Positions 46,881 through 58,672 of a stretch of 64,000 bases of DNA are shown here, one piece after another. The DNA is from Curvularia sp. ZM96. Taxonomy: Eukaryota; Ascomycota; Dothideomycetes; Pleosporales; Pleosporaceae. Position 1 is the first letter of the stretch. Each line of letters starts with the position of its first letter. Position numbers and translations under genes: made by a program. A model generated the notes under the pieces. It ran no database searches. It saw only the letters and a list, made by a program, of their open reading frames with translations, and was not told where the DNA came from. Location: the NCBI GenBank assembly GCA_022457065.1, contig JAJGBQ010000005.1, positions 682,001 to 746,000 of the forward strand, in the 5' to 3' direction.

Positions 46881-48177
46881 ACTACTGCTGGATTCTGTTG
46901 TTTCTACATCTGCTTTCACTATCCCCTCCATCTCCAACATGATCAGTCTTGTCGTTTCATCTGAATCCTTCGATGTGCTTGGAAAAAGCAAGCTACGATA
47001 ATGAGCGTTGGTGTCTTTCCCGTTCCCAGCTATGGTTCTCATTCTGCTCCTATCTACTTGAGAAAAAAATTGTGTTCAGGATCTGGTTTCGTTACCTCTC
47101 GTTTGTCCTATTTCTCAACGGTATTCCTCAAACGTCCTTGTACGCCCTTTTTTAACGCAAGCGTACCCATGTCAGTGTCATGTTCTCTCTTCTTTTTTCT
47201 CGTCGTTTTTGTATCAGACCTCGGTCCTTGTGCTATCTTGGCGGAGAGGCTGTCCTATCTATCCTGTTGTCTAACGAAACAATGTATATATACCATTTCT
47301 TCATCTTATCAATGCATGTACGGTTTTTTTCTCTTGTCTCTCCTTCTTCCTCTAACTGAACCTTTCGCTCCTAATCTTCCTATTCTCATTCAGTCTGTCT
47401 TGGTGCTCGATCGGTCTGTGAGCAAAAAGGGGTTGTCTCGGCGTTGGTATTGGCGTTGGCGTTCTGCGCGTCAGGCGTTTTCGTTGCAGGGATCTATTCA
47501 TATCCTTTCCTTTCTTTTTTCTTCGTATCGAAGATGGCGGGGAAAAAAGGGGTGAGGTACGTAAAATGAAAGGAAAAAATATTTCTGATCAAAAAAAAAA
47601 GAAACCAATCATGTGTGCATGCAGAGCAGGGTAAACATTGAAGTAAGGATATCAAATGCAGGCATGTATAGTGAGTAGCTAAAGTCTAGCAAGTCAGTCG
47701 GACCAGGGCTTTGCTTTCTTGTGGCATTTCTTCATAGAGCTGTTTACAAGGATGTAAGTAATATTTTTTGTTATTGTTGGCGCAACTAGTTCAAGCAGTC
47801 TCAATGCCCTGACCAAGTGTCCCGTCCCTGCATCGAGATTATGCAAACTGGAATGTTCTTGATGACCTTTCTTCTTCTTCTACTTCAAAGAGAAGACTCC
47901 GTCAGAACGGCAACCATAGCCTTATCTCATTCAAAGTGGAAGACATGCACAATCAGCGTGGAAATAGTCTACTGTTTACTCATTCGTTGAAACGCCGGCT
48001 AGTCCAGCGTCTCGTGTGGCCATATTCTGCAAAATCTCGTCAGAACCCCCCGTCTTCGCTAACAATGGCTGAAGCTCCTGGAGCAGCAGGTTGTGCGGCT
48101 CCAATTCCCGTTTTCCCATTCGATTCGTGTACCCATTATAGTCCTAGCCATGGCCAGGAACAAGCTCATGACCGTAT
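46881..48177. other. Convergent intergenic region
   Basis: 1.3 kb between the stops of the Zn2Cys6 gene and the Ran gene. It is pyrimidine-rich on the plus strand and contains an A-run near 47584. No gene is seen. Confidence 0.5.
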
Positions 48178-49068
48178 CTACAAGTCGGCGTCGTCCTCGT
48201 CGGGCAGAGGCATCTGAGCGGCGCTCTCCATCTCCTGTCGGTACTGGTCGAGAACAGCCTGGTCGACCTGGACCTCGGGAGGGGCAAGAGCGGGGGCGGC
48301 GACAAAGTCGAGGGTCTGGTTGCCGACGAGTTTCCTGGCGAGCCAGAGGAAAGGCTTCTCAAAGTTGTAGTTGGACTTGGCGGAGATGTCGTAGTACTGG
48401 AGGTTCTTCTTGCGGTGGAAAGTGATGGACTTTGCCTTGACCTTGCGCTCCTTGACGTCGACCTTGTTGCCGGTCAGGACAATGGGGATGTTTTCGCAGA
48501 CACGGACCAGGTCACCTGATTGAGAGTTAGTTGTGTTGCTTAGCGCAGTAGACGGGCTGCAGACGTACGGTGCCAGTTGGGGACGTTCTTGTATGTGATA
48601 CGCGAGGTCACGTCGAACATGATGATGCCGCATTGGCCGTTGATGTAGTATCCATCACGGAGACCACCAAACTTCTCCTGGCCTGCAGTGTCCCAGACAT
48701 CAAACTGGATTTGACCCAGGTTCTATTTTTTGTCGTCAGTATGGCGCATGGCGCGGGTAGGGCATCGGACAACGTACGGTCGTGAACGCAAGAGGATGGA
48801 CCTCGACACCGAGCGTGGCGATGTACTTCTTTTCGAACTCACCGGTCAAGTGACGCTTGACAAAAGTGGTCTGGATCAGGGAAGTTAGTCAATGAAGGTG
48901 CCATTGCAGCGTCGTATGTTAGCCTCGGAGAAAGCGCACCCGCCTCAATGGGCAGTGTGCGATGACCAAGGGCGCAGAAAATGGGCGACATACCTTTCCG
49001 GTACCACCGTCACCGACAAGGACGAGCTTGAAGGTAGGGCAGCTGGGCTGGGCGGCAGTCTCGGCCAT
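48178..49068 (-). CDS. GSP1: Ran/Gsp1 small GTPase
   Basis: Four exons (49068-48994, 48870-48778, 48722-48569, 48515-48178) give 219 aa, the usual length for Ran. Ran drives nuclear import and export and spindle assembly. All G-motifs are present: P-loop GDGGTGK, then the effector region with YIATLGVEVHPL, the switch II DTAGQEKFGGLRDGYYI, NKVD and SAKS. The C-terminus is the acidic Ran tail DEDDADL. The first intron (123 nt) falls right after the P-loop lysine. Confidence 0.97.
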
Positions 49069-49772
49069 GGTGTAGTTTGTTGTGGCGGGGGTGAGGTGCG
49101 GAAGAGAGGAAACGCGCGTGGGCTGTGGGAGCAAAAAGTGTTAGTTGAAGTCGCGGGGAGCGGTTGAGCAAAAAGGCGGACGGAGTTGAGGCTTACGGCT
49201 GGCTAAAGAGTGGGGAATGGGTTGCAGGCGTGTGAAGTGACTTTCCAGAGGGGCAAGAAGAGGTTTTGTTGTGCAAGCTCAAGTGTTGGCCCGCCCCGGG
49301 CGGTGTGGATCTCTTGGCACGCCCTCACCTTTTGCAATTTTGCCCTCGCAGGCTGGCACGACAAGGCACAGGCAGCGCTTTAGGCAGCCACACGCTCCAG
49401 GATCTTTGTAATCAAGCAGCGCACATTGCCCGTCACCGAGCCCAACGGTCTCTGATTTATCGTACATTGATTTGACAAGGCCCAGAGTCACACCCAGACA
49501 AGGCGGGCGACCATCATCATGCAAAGGTTTGTTCACCCAAACCCAGTGCGCCACGCAGCAAGCGCCCTGGTGCCGCTGTTTGCCCACCATCACCAGCCAC
49601 TGCCGCCAGCAAGCCTGCTGTGACCGACACACGCATCAAAGCGCCAGTCGTCTCGGCCGCATCTGCTCTACTATGCATACACCTGTTCATCCATCCATCC
49701 ATCCATCCATCCGTCGGCATTGCAGCCGTAGCGCCCAATCGTGCCTGACGTCATCCCTAGCCATGCCCATGC
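49069..49772. other. Intergenic region between Ran and NAS2
   Basis: 704 bp with the Ran promoter and the NAS2 3' end. A (CATC) microsatellite at about 49688-49711 is the only structure seen. Confidence 0.55.
49688..49711 (+). repeat. (CATC)6 microsatellite
   Basis: A simple tetranucleotide run in the intergenic region downstream of NAS2. Confidence 0.75.
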
Positions 49773-50618
49773 TCACAAGGGCAGCAAGTGGCAGCCCAGG
49801 AGCCCTCGACCACCCCAATTCCTTCGCGGGGTGAGCTGCATCTGTACAGTCTCTGCGGGGCCGCCCGAAGCATTTGCACGCAATGCTTTGACGGTAATGG
49901 GCACCTGTGTCACGTCAGTCAGTGTGCGCCTGCGACTTGTTGGCAAAGACGCCATGTACCCCTTCGTTCTGCGAGACTGCCTCTGCCACGCGCGACAGTC
50001 TCTCGTGGTTTGTCCAGTCGACCCAGCCAAACTTGGTTATGCTGTCGCCCACCCGAAGGCCTGCCGTCTCGGCCGGGCTGCCCGCCACCACGCTATTGAC
50101 CTTTGCAAAAGGCGCCTCGAGAGCCGCAGGCGGCGCACTGAGACCCTGGGGCGTCTGCTGGGCGGCTGTCGGGTCGTTTGCCTGGGCTGCGAGGCGCGCG
50201 TGGTGCTCATGGAGGCCCTTTTCGATGCGCGACATAAGGTCTTTGTAGTCGTTCTTCAGCCAGATGATGCGCGCCCGCGTCGTCCGTACTGCAGCACACA
50301 TCAGCGACCAAGTCACCAGGGCGCCGCGAGCCGCCTACCTTGGGCAACGTCAATGTCGCTGCGTGGGAAGCCATCGAGAGTGGTGAGGCCGGTGCTCATG
50401 CGAACGCCGTGCTGCAAGCAACGATCAGATGACGGCTACGTGAGATGGGCGTGCAAGCGTACCGAATCCAGCACCTGGCCCAGGGCCTTGAGCTCTGCCT
50501 CGACGCGCTCTTTTTCGGCAATGAGCTCTTGCAGCGACAGCTGCTCCTTGGGGATGCCGTTGGCGTGGCCCGACGACGTCGGACCCGAAGAGACGGTCGG
50601 GGCGTGGATGTCGTCCAT
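49773..50618 (-). CDS. NAS2: 26S proteasome assembly chaperone Nas2 (PSMD9/p27)
   Basis: Four exons (50618-50463, 50411-50339, 50288-49960, 49904-49773) give 229 aa. Nas2 binds the Rpt5 ATPase and guides assembly of the 19S base. The N-terminal helices contain a charged stretch, then HGVRMSTGLTTLDGFPRSDI and VRTTRARIIWLKNDY. A PDZ domain follows (FAKVNSVVAGSPAETAGL, then GDSITKFG). The last exon supplies the signature end LTPRRNWGGRGLLGCHLLPL, which appears only when the final 55-nt intron is removed. The start at 50618 is the last in-frame Met before the conserved part. Confidence 0.93.
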
Positions 50619-51390
50619 GATGGCTGCTGAGGATTCTGCGACTGGCGGCCGTTTGCCGCTACTGCTCTGCGTACGTACGTATGTCTGTACGCAAGTGGGG
50701 GGCGCAGGCGGGCTCGCGGTGCGGGGCAGCGAGGGCCAGCCCAGTCGAGGCACGGCGCAACGCAACCACCACCGTGTTTCTCGTCGTCGCCCTCGTCGAC
50801 GCATCCATGGTCGAGCTTGGCAAGGCCGTGTCACGTGCAGCAGCGTGCGTTGGGCGGGCGAGTATGTGTGCTAGAGCAGCTAGGACAGCACGGCAGCCAG
50901 TCGTGGATTTTCTGTCGTGCGGATCCCAAGTCGCTCCTACCGCCCTGCTGTCGCTGCAACTGCAACTACCACCTCCACTACCACCTCACCTCCGCCTCTT
51001 CCACCACCCGCACGCGAAAAGCAACGAGGCTGTCACGCTAGTCGCTCTCCAAACATGGTCCGCTACTTGTGCCCCCGGCCATGTCTGTCCATGGCTCCCG
51101 GCTTCTTGCCTCTCCATCTTCGCCTGCCCTACTCATGAGATGGTCACTTGCTCATGAGACCCTCCCCTGCTTTGCCCTCGCCCGTATGCACTTCCCTTCC
51201 CAGGCCGCTTGCTCACCTTTCTGTCCCAGCGGCCATTTCCAGCATGCCCTTTCAACCCGCTCGGCCTTTCTACTCCTCACTCAGCTCTTCTCAAACCGCC
51301 GTCGTTGGATGCAGTAGTTCTTATCTCATGCTGCTTCAACCCTCGAGGCCCCTCTTGTCATAGTGTACCAACCACTACAACACCGTTGCC
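50619..51390. other. Divergent promoter region NAS2 / RhoGEF
   Basis: 772 bp between two start codons. It is C-rich on the plus strand before the RhoGEF gene. An open frame at 50681-51157 has no domain and was not accepted as a gene. Confidence 0.5.
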
Positions 51391-54300
51391 ATGGCCTCTG
51401 TGCTGTCACTCCACCCTCAGAGTTCACTCAAGCGTTCCTTAAGCGACAACCCATACCCCAACTCTTGCTCATCTTACAGGAACTCTTTACACGCACCACT
51501 GAGCCATGTTACCATTCGCAACGGCTCAGCCCGTTCATTCTATTCTCTGGGACATTGCCGCGCCACTGACCGAGCCCATGTTGACGAGAATACTCCGCCA
51601 CTATTGACATCCCAGTCGCTGCTCGATCTTGCTTCTGACAAGGCGGCTCTGCCGTTTACTGCTGCATGGGGTGCCGATGAGCCACGGAAGCGAAACTGCG
51701 GCCTCGATCGCCCTCTACCCTCCTTCTCTCAAGCAGAAGCACCATCCCATTCGCATTGGACTGGCTGCAACAGTTGGCAGCATGTCCCAGATTCATCGCT
51801 TGACCATGAAGATGCCGCTCAAAAAGACATGGGCATTGATGACAGCAGCATCGGTGAGAGCCATTCTTTCAACGCGTATAGACCCGGTCAAATGCCGTTG
51901 CCCACTCATTCTTCTCCTAACGACACCGAGGATGGTACGTACGAAGAACATCAAACAGCGCAGAGCACTGGCATGACTTCTTCGCAGCCTTTCCTCAGGT
52001 GGATGAGTACTCTGAAGCGTCGGCATGCGCAGCGGTGGAAAGAGGACCTGGTCGACTTGCCGCGCTTGTCCATTGACACAAGCGATGACACGTCCTTGGT
52101 TTCCCCACCGCTTGGACGCATTCCCGAGTCGACACGGAGAAACAACGGCTCTTTGACTTCATCCATGGAATACGTGACTGCAATGAAGTCTACTTCCCTG
52201 ACTGTTGGAAGTACAAGTATTGCACCACGCTCCGATGCCGGCTTACCGAGTAGGGTTCGTTTGGGTAACCGAAGTAGCAACCTCTCCGAGGTTCGTCATT
52301 CACTCGACAGTCACCGCGGAGGGCTAGGACCTGTGCTCGATGAGAGCGCCTGGCTCCGGTCGCTACAACGCCGTAGGATCGTTGAAGAATTGATTTCTTC
52401 CGAGGAGAGCTACATTGCAGATCTCAAAGTTCTCATCAACGTATGTAATTCCAGAGTCACCAAGACTCCGGCTCATGGCTGATTTGCTCAGGACTACTTC
52501 ATGATTCTCACTGCCGTTCCCACCATATCAGGCCAGACGAAGCTATCCATCCAGCAGAACCTGTTTCAGATCCTGCAACTCCACGAGGATCTGCTTGCAG
52601 AGCTTCATCACATTGTTCCTCACGCCGACTTCACAAAGAGTGCGAGTCAAGACATTCACCCTGCAACAAAAGCCAAGCACATTCGTTTTCACAGTGCAGA
52701 TGTAACTCCGGGACGCCTCGCTGAGCATAGGGCTACACGGAGGCTCAGACATTCCTTAGAAATAGGGCGGCCTATGGATCGTAAACCGCGTGGCTTAGCA
52801 ACGGACACTGAGACAGCCGGCGACATTGCAAAAGTCTTCAATAATCATGTTCGTGTCTCAAACACATTAAGACACGTGGCTTTTTTGCTGACAAGATCTA
52901 GATGAGGCGATTCTTCACTTACGAAGAGTATGGTGCTCATTGGACAACCATGTCTCAGGACCTGACTTCCCTGTCCAAGAGCCTTCATGGATGGCAAGAA
53001 TACGAAAGAGGTGTCGAGGCCTTGCAAAAAGTGGTTGCTTCGCAGAATAATCGCGAAGCCGGTTGCAAAAAGGCGCTGAGTTTCTCCGACCTCCTAATCA
53101 AGCCCATCCAGAGAGTGTGTAAATACCCACTTCTCTTTGACGACTTGTGCCGGCACACCCCTGTTTGCGATGATCCGGAAGCGCACGCCGAACTCGAAAA
53201 GGCCCTTTTCCGTTTGCAAGAAACGATTCGCGAAGTCAACAAAGCAAAGGATGATCCTCAAGCTCGCAAGCTGATTGAAATCACTTGGCAGTTGCAAGAC
53301 CGGCTTGCGTTCCCAGAACAGAAAATATCCAAAGCCCTCGTTTTTCGCATACTCGGTCACGTGCTGCTTTGTGGTGTTCTGCATGTGGCATACCAGACAC
53401 CTGATCGCACCAAGGGGTCGTACATGGTATGTGTGCTGTACAAGTCCTGCCTAGTGCTTGCGACCGCAAACAGGTTTCACTCTCCTTACACCGTTGTCGC
53501 CTCGATTAGCCTTGCCAATGCAAGCATCGAAGACGCCGATAACGGTCGTGGTATGCAATGCCACACCGCACCGTACACATGGAAACTTGTTTTCGAGCAT
53601 GGCCATCGCCTGCACGAGATGATTTTCAGCGCGTGTTCTTCTACAGAGGAAGAAGCATGGAAGCATCAGCTGCGCCAGCGTATTGTTTACGAGACACACG
53701 ATTTTGTCGAGGGCCAATCCACCATGCAGGACATGCTCACATCCGTAACCCTCAACCTCAAATCTCTAGGTCCTGTTTTCGGCCACGCGAATAGCTTGGT
53801 GCGACGCATGTCGGTCCATCGAGCGGCGACCCTAGGCGCGAAAATGAATACAAACCAAGTCATTATCAAAAACACTCAGGCTCAGAAATTCGCAGAGACG
53901 TCTCCGTCTTTGTCCCCTGGTATCGTTGCAAGATCGCAGTCGCACCTCTCGCCTAACCATGTCACCACACTTGTGCCCCGACGGGCTGAACGTATCCGTC
54001 TCGAAAACACTTTGGAAGACGTGTGGACAAAGGATATTTTGCCGTTCCCGGGCATGTCCAGTCGGCGAATGGAGAACCAGATCCGAGCTTCCGCCAACTC
54101 TGTTATGCGGAAACTGAGCATAGCCAGCATTGCCAGCAACTTCTCGCGCCGCTCTCCTAGTCTTTCGAATACGAGCAACTCGAAATCAGATGATTCATCC
54201 AAAAGCCGAGCCCGTAAGGCACCTCAAGGGACTGTGCGATCTCAGTCGCCAGCTGAGCGACGGCCAGTACCAGCTGTTGTGGACTTCCACAACGCCCCAG

Positions 54301-54692
54301 CTGCGTTCTTACCCGCCGACTTCGAGATAGCGGATGCACGACCTTCCAGTAGACACCGGCGCCTTGCAAGCTGTAATAGTGATATAGTACCACCCGTCGC
54401 GAAGTCTTTACAAGTTAGGCCAAAGAAAGTGCGGCGTCTTTCTACTCCTGCGCTCAGCGCACCGCAATCGGGACCTGCCATCCATCCATCGCAGAGAGCC
54501 GTCTCTCACGAATCATTGGCGACAACGTTGGACGCAGCGCTTCCGCGCACAGATTCTGAAACAGGTAAAGAGGACAAGACGCTGCAAGTAGAACACATGA
54601 AGGGCCGCGAATCCAAGCCGGTTTCGTCTCGCACCATCCCTTCGAGGAAATTCTTCAAGAGCAAGAACAAGATATTCAATCTCTTTCGTTGA
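51391..54692 (+). CDS. Rho guanine nucleotide exchange factor (DH-PH)
   Basis: Three exons, 51391-52440, 52492-52848 and 52902-54692, give 1065 aa. It activates Rho-family GTPases by nucleotide exchange, controlling polarity and wall synthesis. The first 320 residues are Ser-rich and disordered. The DH domain spans about 325-570, starting RRRIVEELISSEESYIADLK and including KPIQRVCKYPLLFDDL (536-551). The PH domain is at about 615-735 (GVLHVAYQTPD, then WKLVFEHGHRLHEMIF). The C-terminal 330 residues are disordered and basic, ending FFKSKNKIFNLFR. An insertion of about 70 residues interrupts the DH domain around 395-465. The partner GTPase cannot be told. Confidence 0.9.
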
Positions 54693-55463
54693 GGTTCGAT
54701 GTATTCTGGTGTTGGTGGCTGCCTTGGATCACCGCGCTTTCAGGTAATGATGGATGGAAGAGCACAATGGAAACCAGCCTCCTCCGGAATAGAGCTGTCA
54801 CGACTTAACGACGCACCATAATCTTGCGGTAACAGCAAGCACGAGACATGAATACAACCAACTCGATGGAGGATAACATGATGATCAATAATATTAATGC
54901 AAGGCACACCCGCAGGCGTTTGGGAATTGATATGAATAGTGTGACGTCATTGGCTGTGGGGTTGAGCGGACACGCGATCGTATGAGGGAATTGGAATCAT
55001 TGCAAAAAGACACGTATATTTGGATAGCAACAATAAGGCTGGGGCTAAAACGTCATCTCTACATCTGCAACGTGGCATGGGCTCTTTTCTTCTGTATGTG
55101 AGTGAGGCAAAACCTTTGTAGGGAAAGGCGTGCGTGGCCGTGTTCATCTCGGCGGCATCGTAGACGAGCGGCCGCAAGCCAGACAGAGCCCCGCTCGTCA
55201 GCCGCATGTTCCGTTGTGAGCCGCAAAGCTAAACAAGTTGCGTATCCCCATGTTTGACTTGGTTTGCCATGCGTGGAGAACGTAGGTCCAGGCTTGGCAA
55301 TGACGTAGTGGCCCCGGTCATAGCTCACGAGCTTGCTACGTAAATACCCCTCTAAAGCTTCCCCTCCATCTGTCACATTCTCACATACACAAACTCACAC
55401 TTTCACAAGCTACATTTGCTCTACCTGATCTCACACTCAACAAACAACTACACATAAGCAACA
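54693..55463. other. Intergenic region RhoGEF / RTC3
   Basis: 771 bp with the 3' end of the RhoGEF gene and the RTC3 promoter, including two CCCCT elements listed separately. No other gene seen. Confidence 0.55.
55347..55365 (+). promoter_or_regulatory. Paired CCCCT (STRE-like) elements upstream of RTC3
   Basis: CCCCT occurs at 55347-55351 and 55361-55365, about 100-115 bp before the RTC3 start. In yeast this core binds Msn2/4-type stress factors, and RTC3 is stress-induced there. The motif is short, so chance is possible. Confidence 0.35.
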
Positions 55464-56037
55464 ATGGCCCGCGGAAACTCACCCCAGACTCAGGTCTTCT
55501 ACAAGGGCAGCAACGGCGATCAGTTTTGCGTCTTCGTAGAGAGCGAGGAGCTTCTCAGGAAGTGGAAGGCCGACAGCTCCATTCCCATGACCGAGATTGT
55601 CGCTGGCTGGAAGATCATGGTTCCTGAGTACGTCATCCCCTTGGTTGTTGGTCCTAAGCTAGGTGAAGCTGGAGGGCTGTTTGGTTTACCCGAACAGCAC
55701 CTTCTACTGCACCCTGGAATATGACAGATCTCATTACTTGAGAATCGAAATGAAGATCATGGATTTTAGCTAACAATACACAACCAGGCACGGCAAGCAG
55801 GGAATCCTCAACACCGCCAGCAAAGGCCAGCTTGAGAACGAGTTCGGCACCAGCAACGAAGACGAGGTGATGAAGAAGATCCTCACCGATGGCAGCGTCC
55901 AGTCCACCGACGTACGAACTCCCTTCCTTCGTTTCCCTTACCAATATATATCCTGCTTGCTAACCTACTCTTGCAAACAGAACGCTGAGCGCATCGGCAT
56001 CACAAACGAGACCATGGGTGCACGTATCGCCCACTAG
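55464..56037 (+). CDS. RTC3: SBDS-domain protein Rtc3 (YHR087W-like)
   Basis: Three exons, 55464-55627, 55788-55911 and 55981-56037, give 114 aa. It is a stand-alone SBDS N-terminal domain of the yeast Rtc3 type, linked to RNA metabolism and stress; the molecular role is unclear. Visible family marks are VFYKGSNGDQFCVFVES, IVAGWKIMVPE, HGKQGILNTASKGQLENEFG and the end ERIGITNETMGARIAH. Introns are 160 and 69 nt. The first splice joins GA/G to keep the Glu codon and removes an in-frame read-through into non-conserved sequence. Confidence 0.92.
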
Positions 56038-56758
56038 ATGTATCCTACTTGCTTCTTCTAGAAGCACCGACGATGACTCGACTTCTTACGACTTCGATAT
56101 GATATCACGATTTTGAGAAGGGCAGCTTGCTATTGACCTGGATGATCGGTCGACCTGCTGGAGGACACACATGTAGCCCGCAGAGTCCGTGCCGAAAAGC
56201 CAGACTTTTGCGCCCGATTACTTATAAGAAATTTAGTCTCTGGATGAAATGTTACATAACTGTCCACATCTTGCTTGGCTGTTGAAGACCTGGTGTAGTA
56301 TTGTTCTATATGTCACAATTTGAATGATAGTAGGCACGGTGAATTTGCTGTGCATGTATGCATTGTCTCGAGAGGTGGTTCCATGTGAGTAGACACTTCT
56401 ACTCTTTGTGACTCGCTATAGGTAGCTTTATATAGATATCGGCAATTGACTACCAGCTCAAAGCACTATAAATCTATTCTTGACATGCCTCACTCAGAGA
56501 TATCAAGGATTTGGGATTCACATTGCTGATGTGTGAAATGCATGTTCATATCACGTGATTCATCGCGCTAGTGTCGCTCCCTATCTCATCACTTCCGCTT
56601 CGGAGATCTCTTGACATAAATGTAGAAATCATGGTTATTTTCATATATATGAATGAGTTGTGATTTATCATATTTATTAGGAGTTGAAAAGCTTGTTTTC
56701 CATGTATCATACTCGATCACGTAACTAACCAGAACGAACAAAGCAAAACCGCTCCACC
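56038..56758. other. Convergent intergenic region
   Basis: 721 bp between the stops of RTC3 (plus) and the next gene (minus). AT-richer than its surroundings towards the right. No gene seen. Confidence 0.5.
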
Positions 56759-58233
56759 TCAGTAAGAACACCTTCCACAATACCCACAGTCCTCAGACGA
56801 GCAAGCGGTATAATCCGGCTCAGCATCCGAATCGTCGTCGAGATTCACACCACCATTGTCACCCTCAGACTCTTCCTCACTACCTCCACCGATCAAAGAA
56901 TCAGAACGCCCAGGCACTCTAACCTCTCCATCTGCCGCCCACCGCTGCTTCAAATACCCCGGCAACGTCCGCATACCCTCCCCGTACTGCCTCCTAATCT
57001 CCACTCTATCTGGCCCGGGACAATACACTTCCAGCAACTCGTCTTCATTCTCCCTCGCTACTTTACATATTTCATTAAGTAGCGCCGCAAAGCGCTTGAT
57101 CCCTTCTGCGTTATCATTTTCCCACGACTTCACCTCGTGAGTGACATTTTGCACGCGGATGTCGTTGAAGAGGCCGAAGCCGTCGTGGTATGCGACGATG
57201 AAGTTGGGAATTTGTTTGAGCCAGAGTTGGGGGTAGACGTCGGTCATGTCGATGGGAAATTTGTGTCGGGACGAGCGCGTCTTGAGGTCGAAGATGGAGG
57301 CTTGCGCGACGGGGCTGCCGCCTTTTTGAACGGCTAGAAGGGGGGTCGCTGCGGTGGTGGTGCTGGGTTTTCCCAGCGATGGGGTGAGGGACATGCCTTG
57401 GAGGGCTGAGAGGATTTCGGTGTCGTTTTGGACGTGTTTGGTGGTTGAGGAGTCGCTGATGTATCCGTCGCTTTCGAAGCGGATGAGACATTCCATTCCG
57501 CTGAAGGTGTATCTGATGATCCTTTGGTGAGACACCGAGTCCTTGAGATCGCCCCAGGTAGTGTAGGCTTCTGGAAATGTATGTCCAAAGCCCCTAACCC
57601 CTTCGATGAGTTCTTTGGGGTCGTTTTCTTTGCGGACAAGGAATACGGTGTTTCCGATGACTTCGACGTTAAAGCGGAAGGCTTTGTCTACGCCGCGAGC
57701 GAAGCGGAGGAGATTCCCGAGGGTACTGCCGCAGGCGAAGAGATCGATGTCCGAAGTGGGGTATTCGGGCTTTTGTTCCATTACGGCGTGTACAACAGGT
57801 GCCATGGGGTACGAGGGATACTTTGCGGCGTTCAAGTCACGGAAGTACTGGCCACTGTCCTCTTTAAGACGCTGTGGGGTTCCTAGAGGTGTCCATTGAG
57901 GAGGTTTTCCTGATACAGATCTTTAGGACGTAAATGACCCAAACGTAGATGGAGTTGCTTACCTGGCACGACAATGGTAGGAACTTGGCCGTTGAGCCAG
58001 TTATAGGACGCGACGTACTCGCAGGCAGACATCTCTGTAGTATCTGTTGCATTCTTTGCTCCGAGATCAAGTCCTGGAGCTCGGATTGTCTTGATAAGAG
58101 TTCCAAGGGGATTTTTCTCGATGTCGGGCTTCACTTGTTCTCTGGGCTTGCTGAAGGGAACCCTACCGCCATAGCCCCGACCTCGTCGCGGAGCAAAGCC
58201 ACCCCTACCACTACCTGAAAACGAACTCATCAT
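56759..58233 (-). CDS. Conserved fungal protein with RGG-like start and Cys-rich tail
   Basis: Two exons (58233-57963 and 57909-56759) give 473 aa. The N-terminus is Gly/Arg-rich (GRGGFAPRRGRGYGGR), as in RNA-binding proteins. The middle contains CEYVASYNWL, GKPPQWTPLGTP, DLFACGSTLGNLLRF, FRFNVEVIGNTVFLVRKEN and RYTFSGMECLIRFESDGYI. The tail is acidic and ends in a cysteine motif, CSSEDCGYCGRC. Relatives are, from memory, often labelled geranylgeranyl pyrophosphate synthetase in fungal databases, but I see no DDxxD prenyltransferase motif, so I do not use that name. Splicing of a 53-nt intron joins VPG to KPPQW in frame. Function unknown. Confidence 0.83.
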
Positions 58234-58672
58234 GGCAATGTCTGGATTGTGCTGGAGAAAGTAAGACGTACAGTCTGAACTATGCTTTTCGAGAAATCGG
58301 GGTGCTAAACCTAAGGACTTTATGCTGCCTGGACAAGGCTGAGGCAAGAGTGGCGTGGTTTGCTCAGCTTGCAGATGGAATGTAGCAACGCACCAATGGC
58401 AGATACGCTTTGTCTAGAGCCTACTATGCCGTACAGGCAAACGTAATGGGTTGCTTTGCCGCACAGATATCTGCTTGTTTTCTTCCAATCGTTTGCACAG
58501 CCTGTTATCAGGAAGCGTCTGGTATGCGCTGGGCAACGTGTAACCCTGTCAGCTATTATGCCTTGGATGATTCAAAAGAGTCAGAGATCTCCAGGAAGTT
58601 CAACTAGAACATCATCAATTCTTATCTCCATTGCAACAAAATCATCTCTTCACACACATCAACCTTGCACAC
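58234..58672. other. Divergent promoter region
   Basis: 439 bp between the start codons of the Cys-tail protein and the helicase gene. No gene seen. Confidence 0.55.

Noticed and set aside
49741..50874. 377-codon plus frame
   Set aside because: Antisense to the four-exon NAS2 gene, whose conserved ends and PDZ domain are clear on the minus strand.
50681..51157. 158-codon plus frame upstream of the RhoGEF
   Set aside because: Cys/Ala/Arg-rich translation typical of GC-rich noncoding DNA; lies in a divergent promoter.
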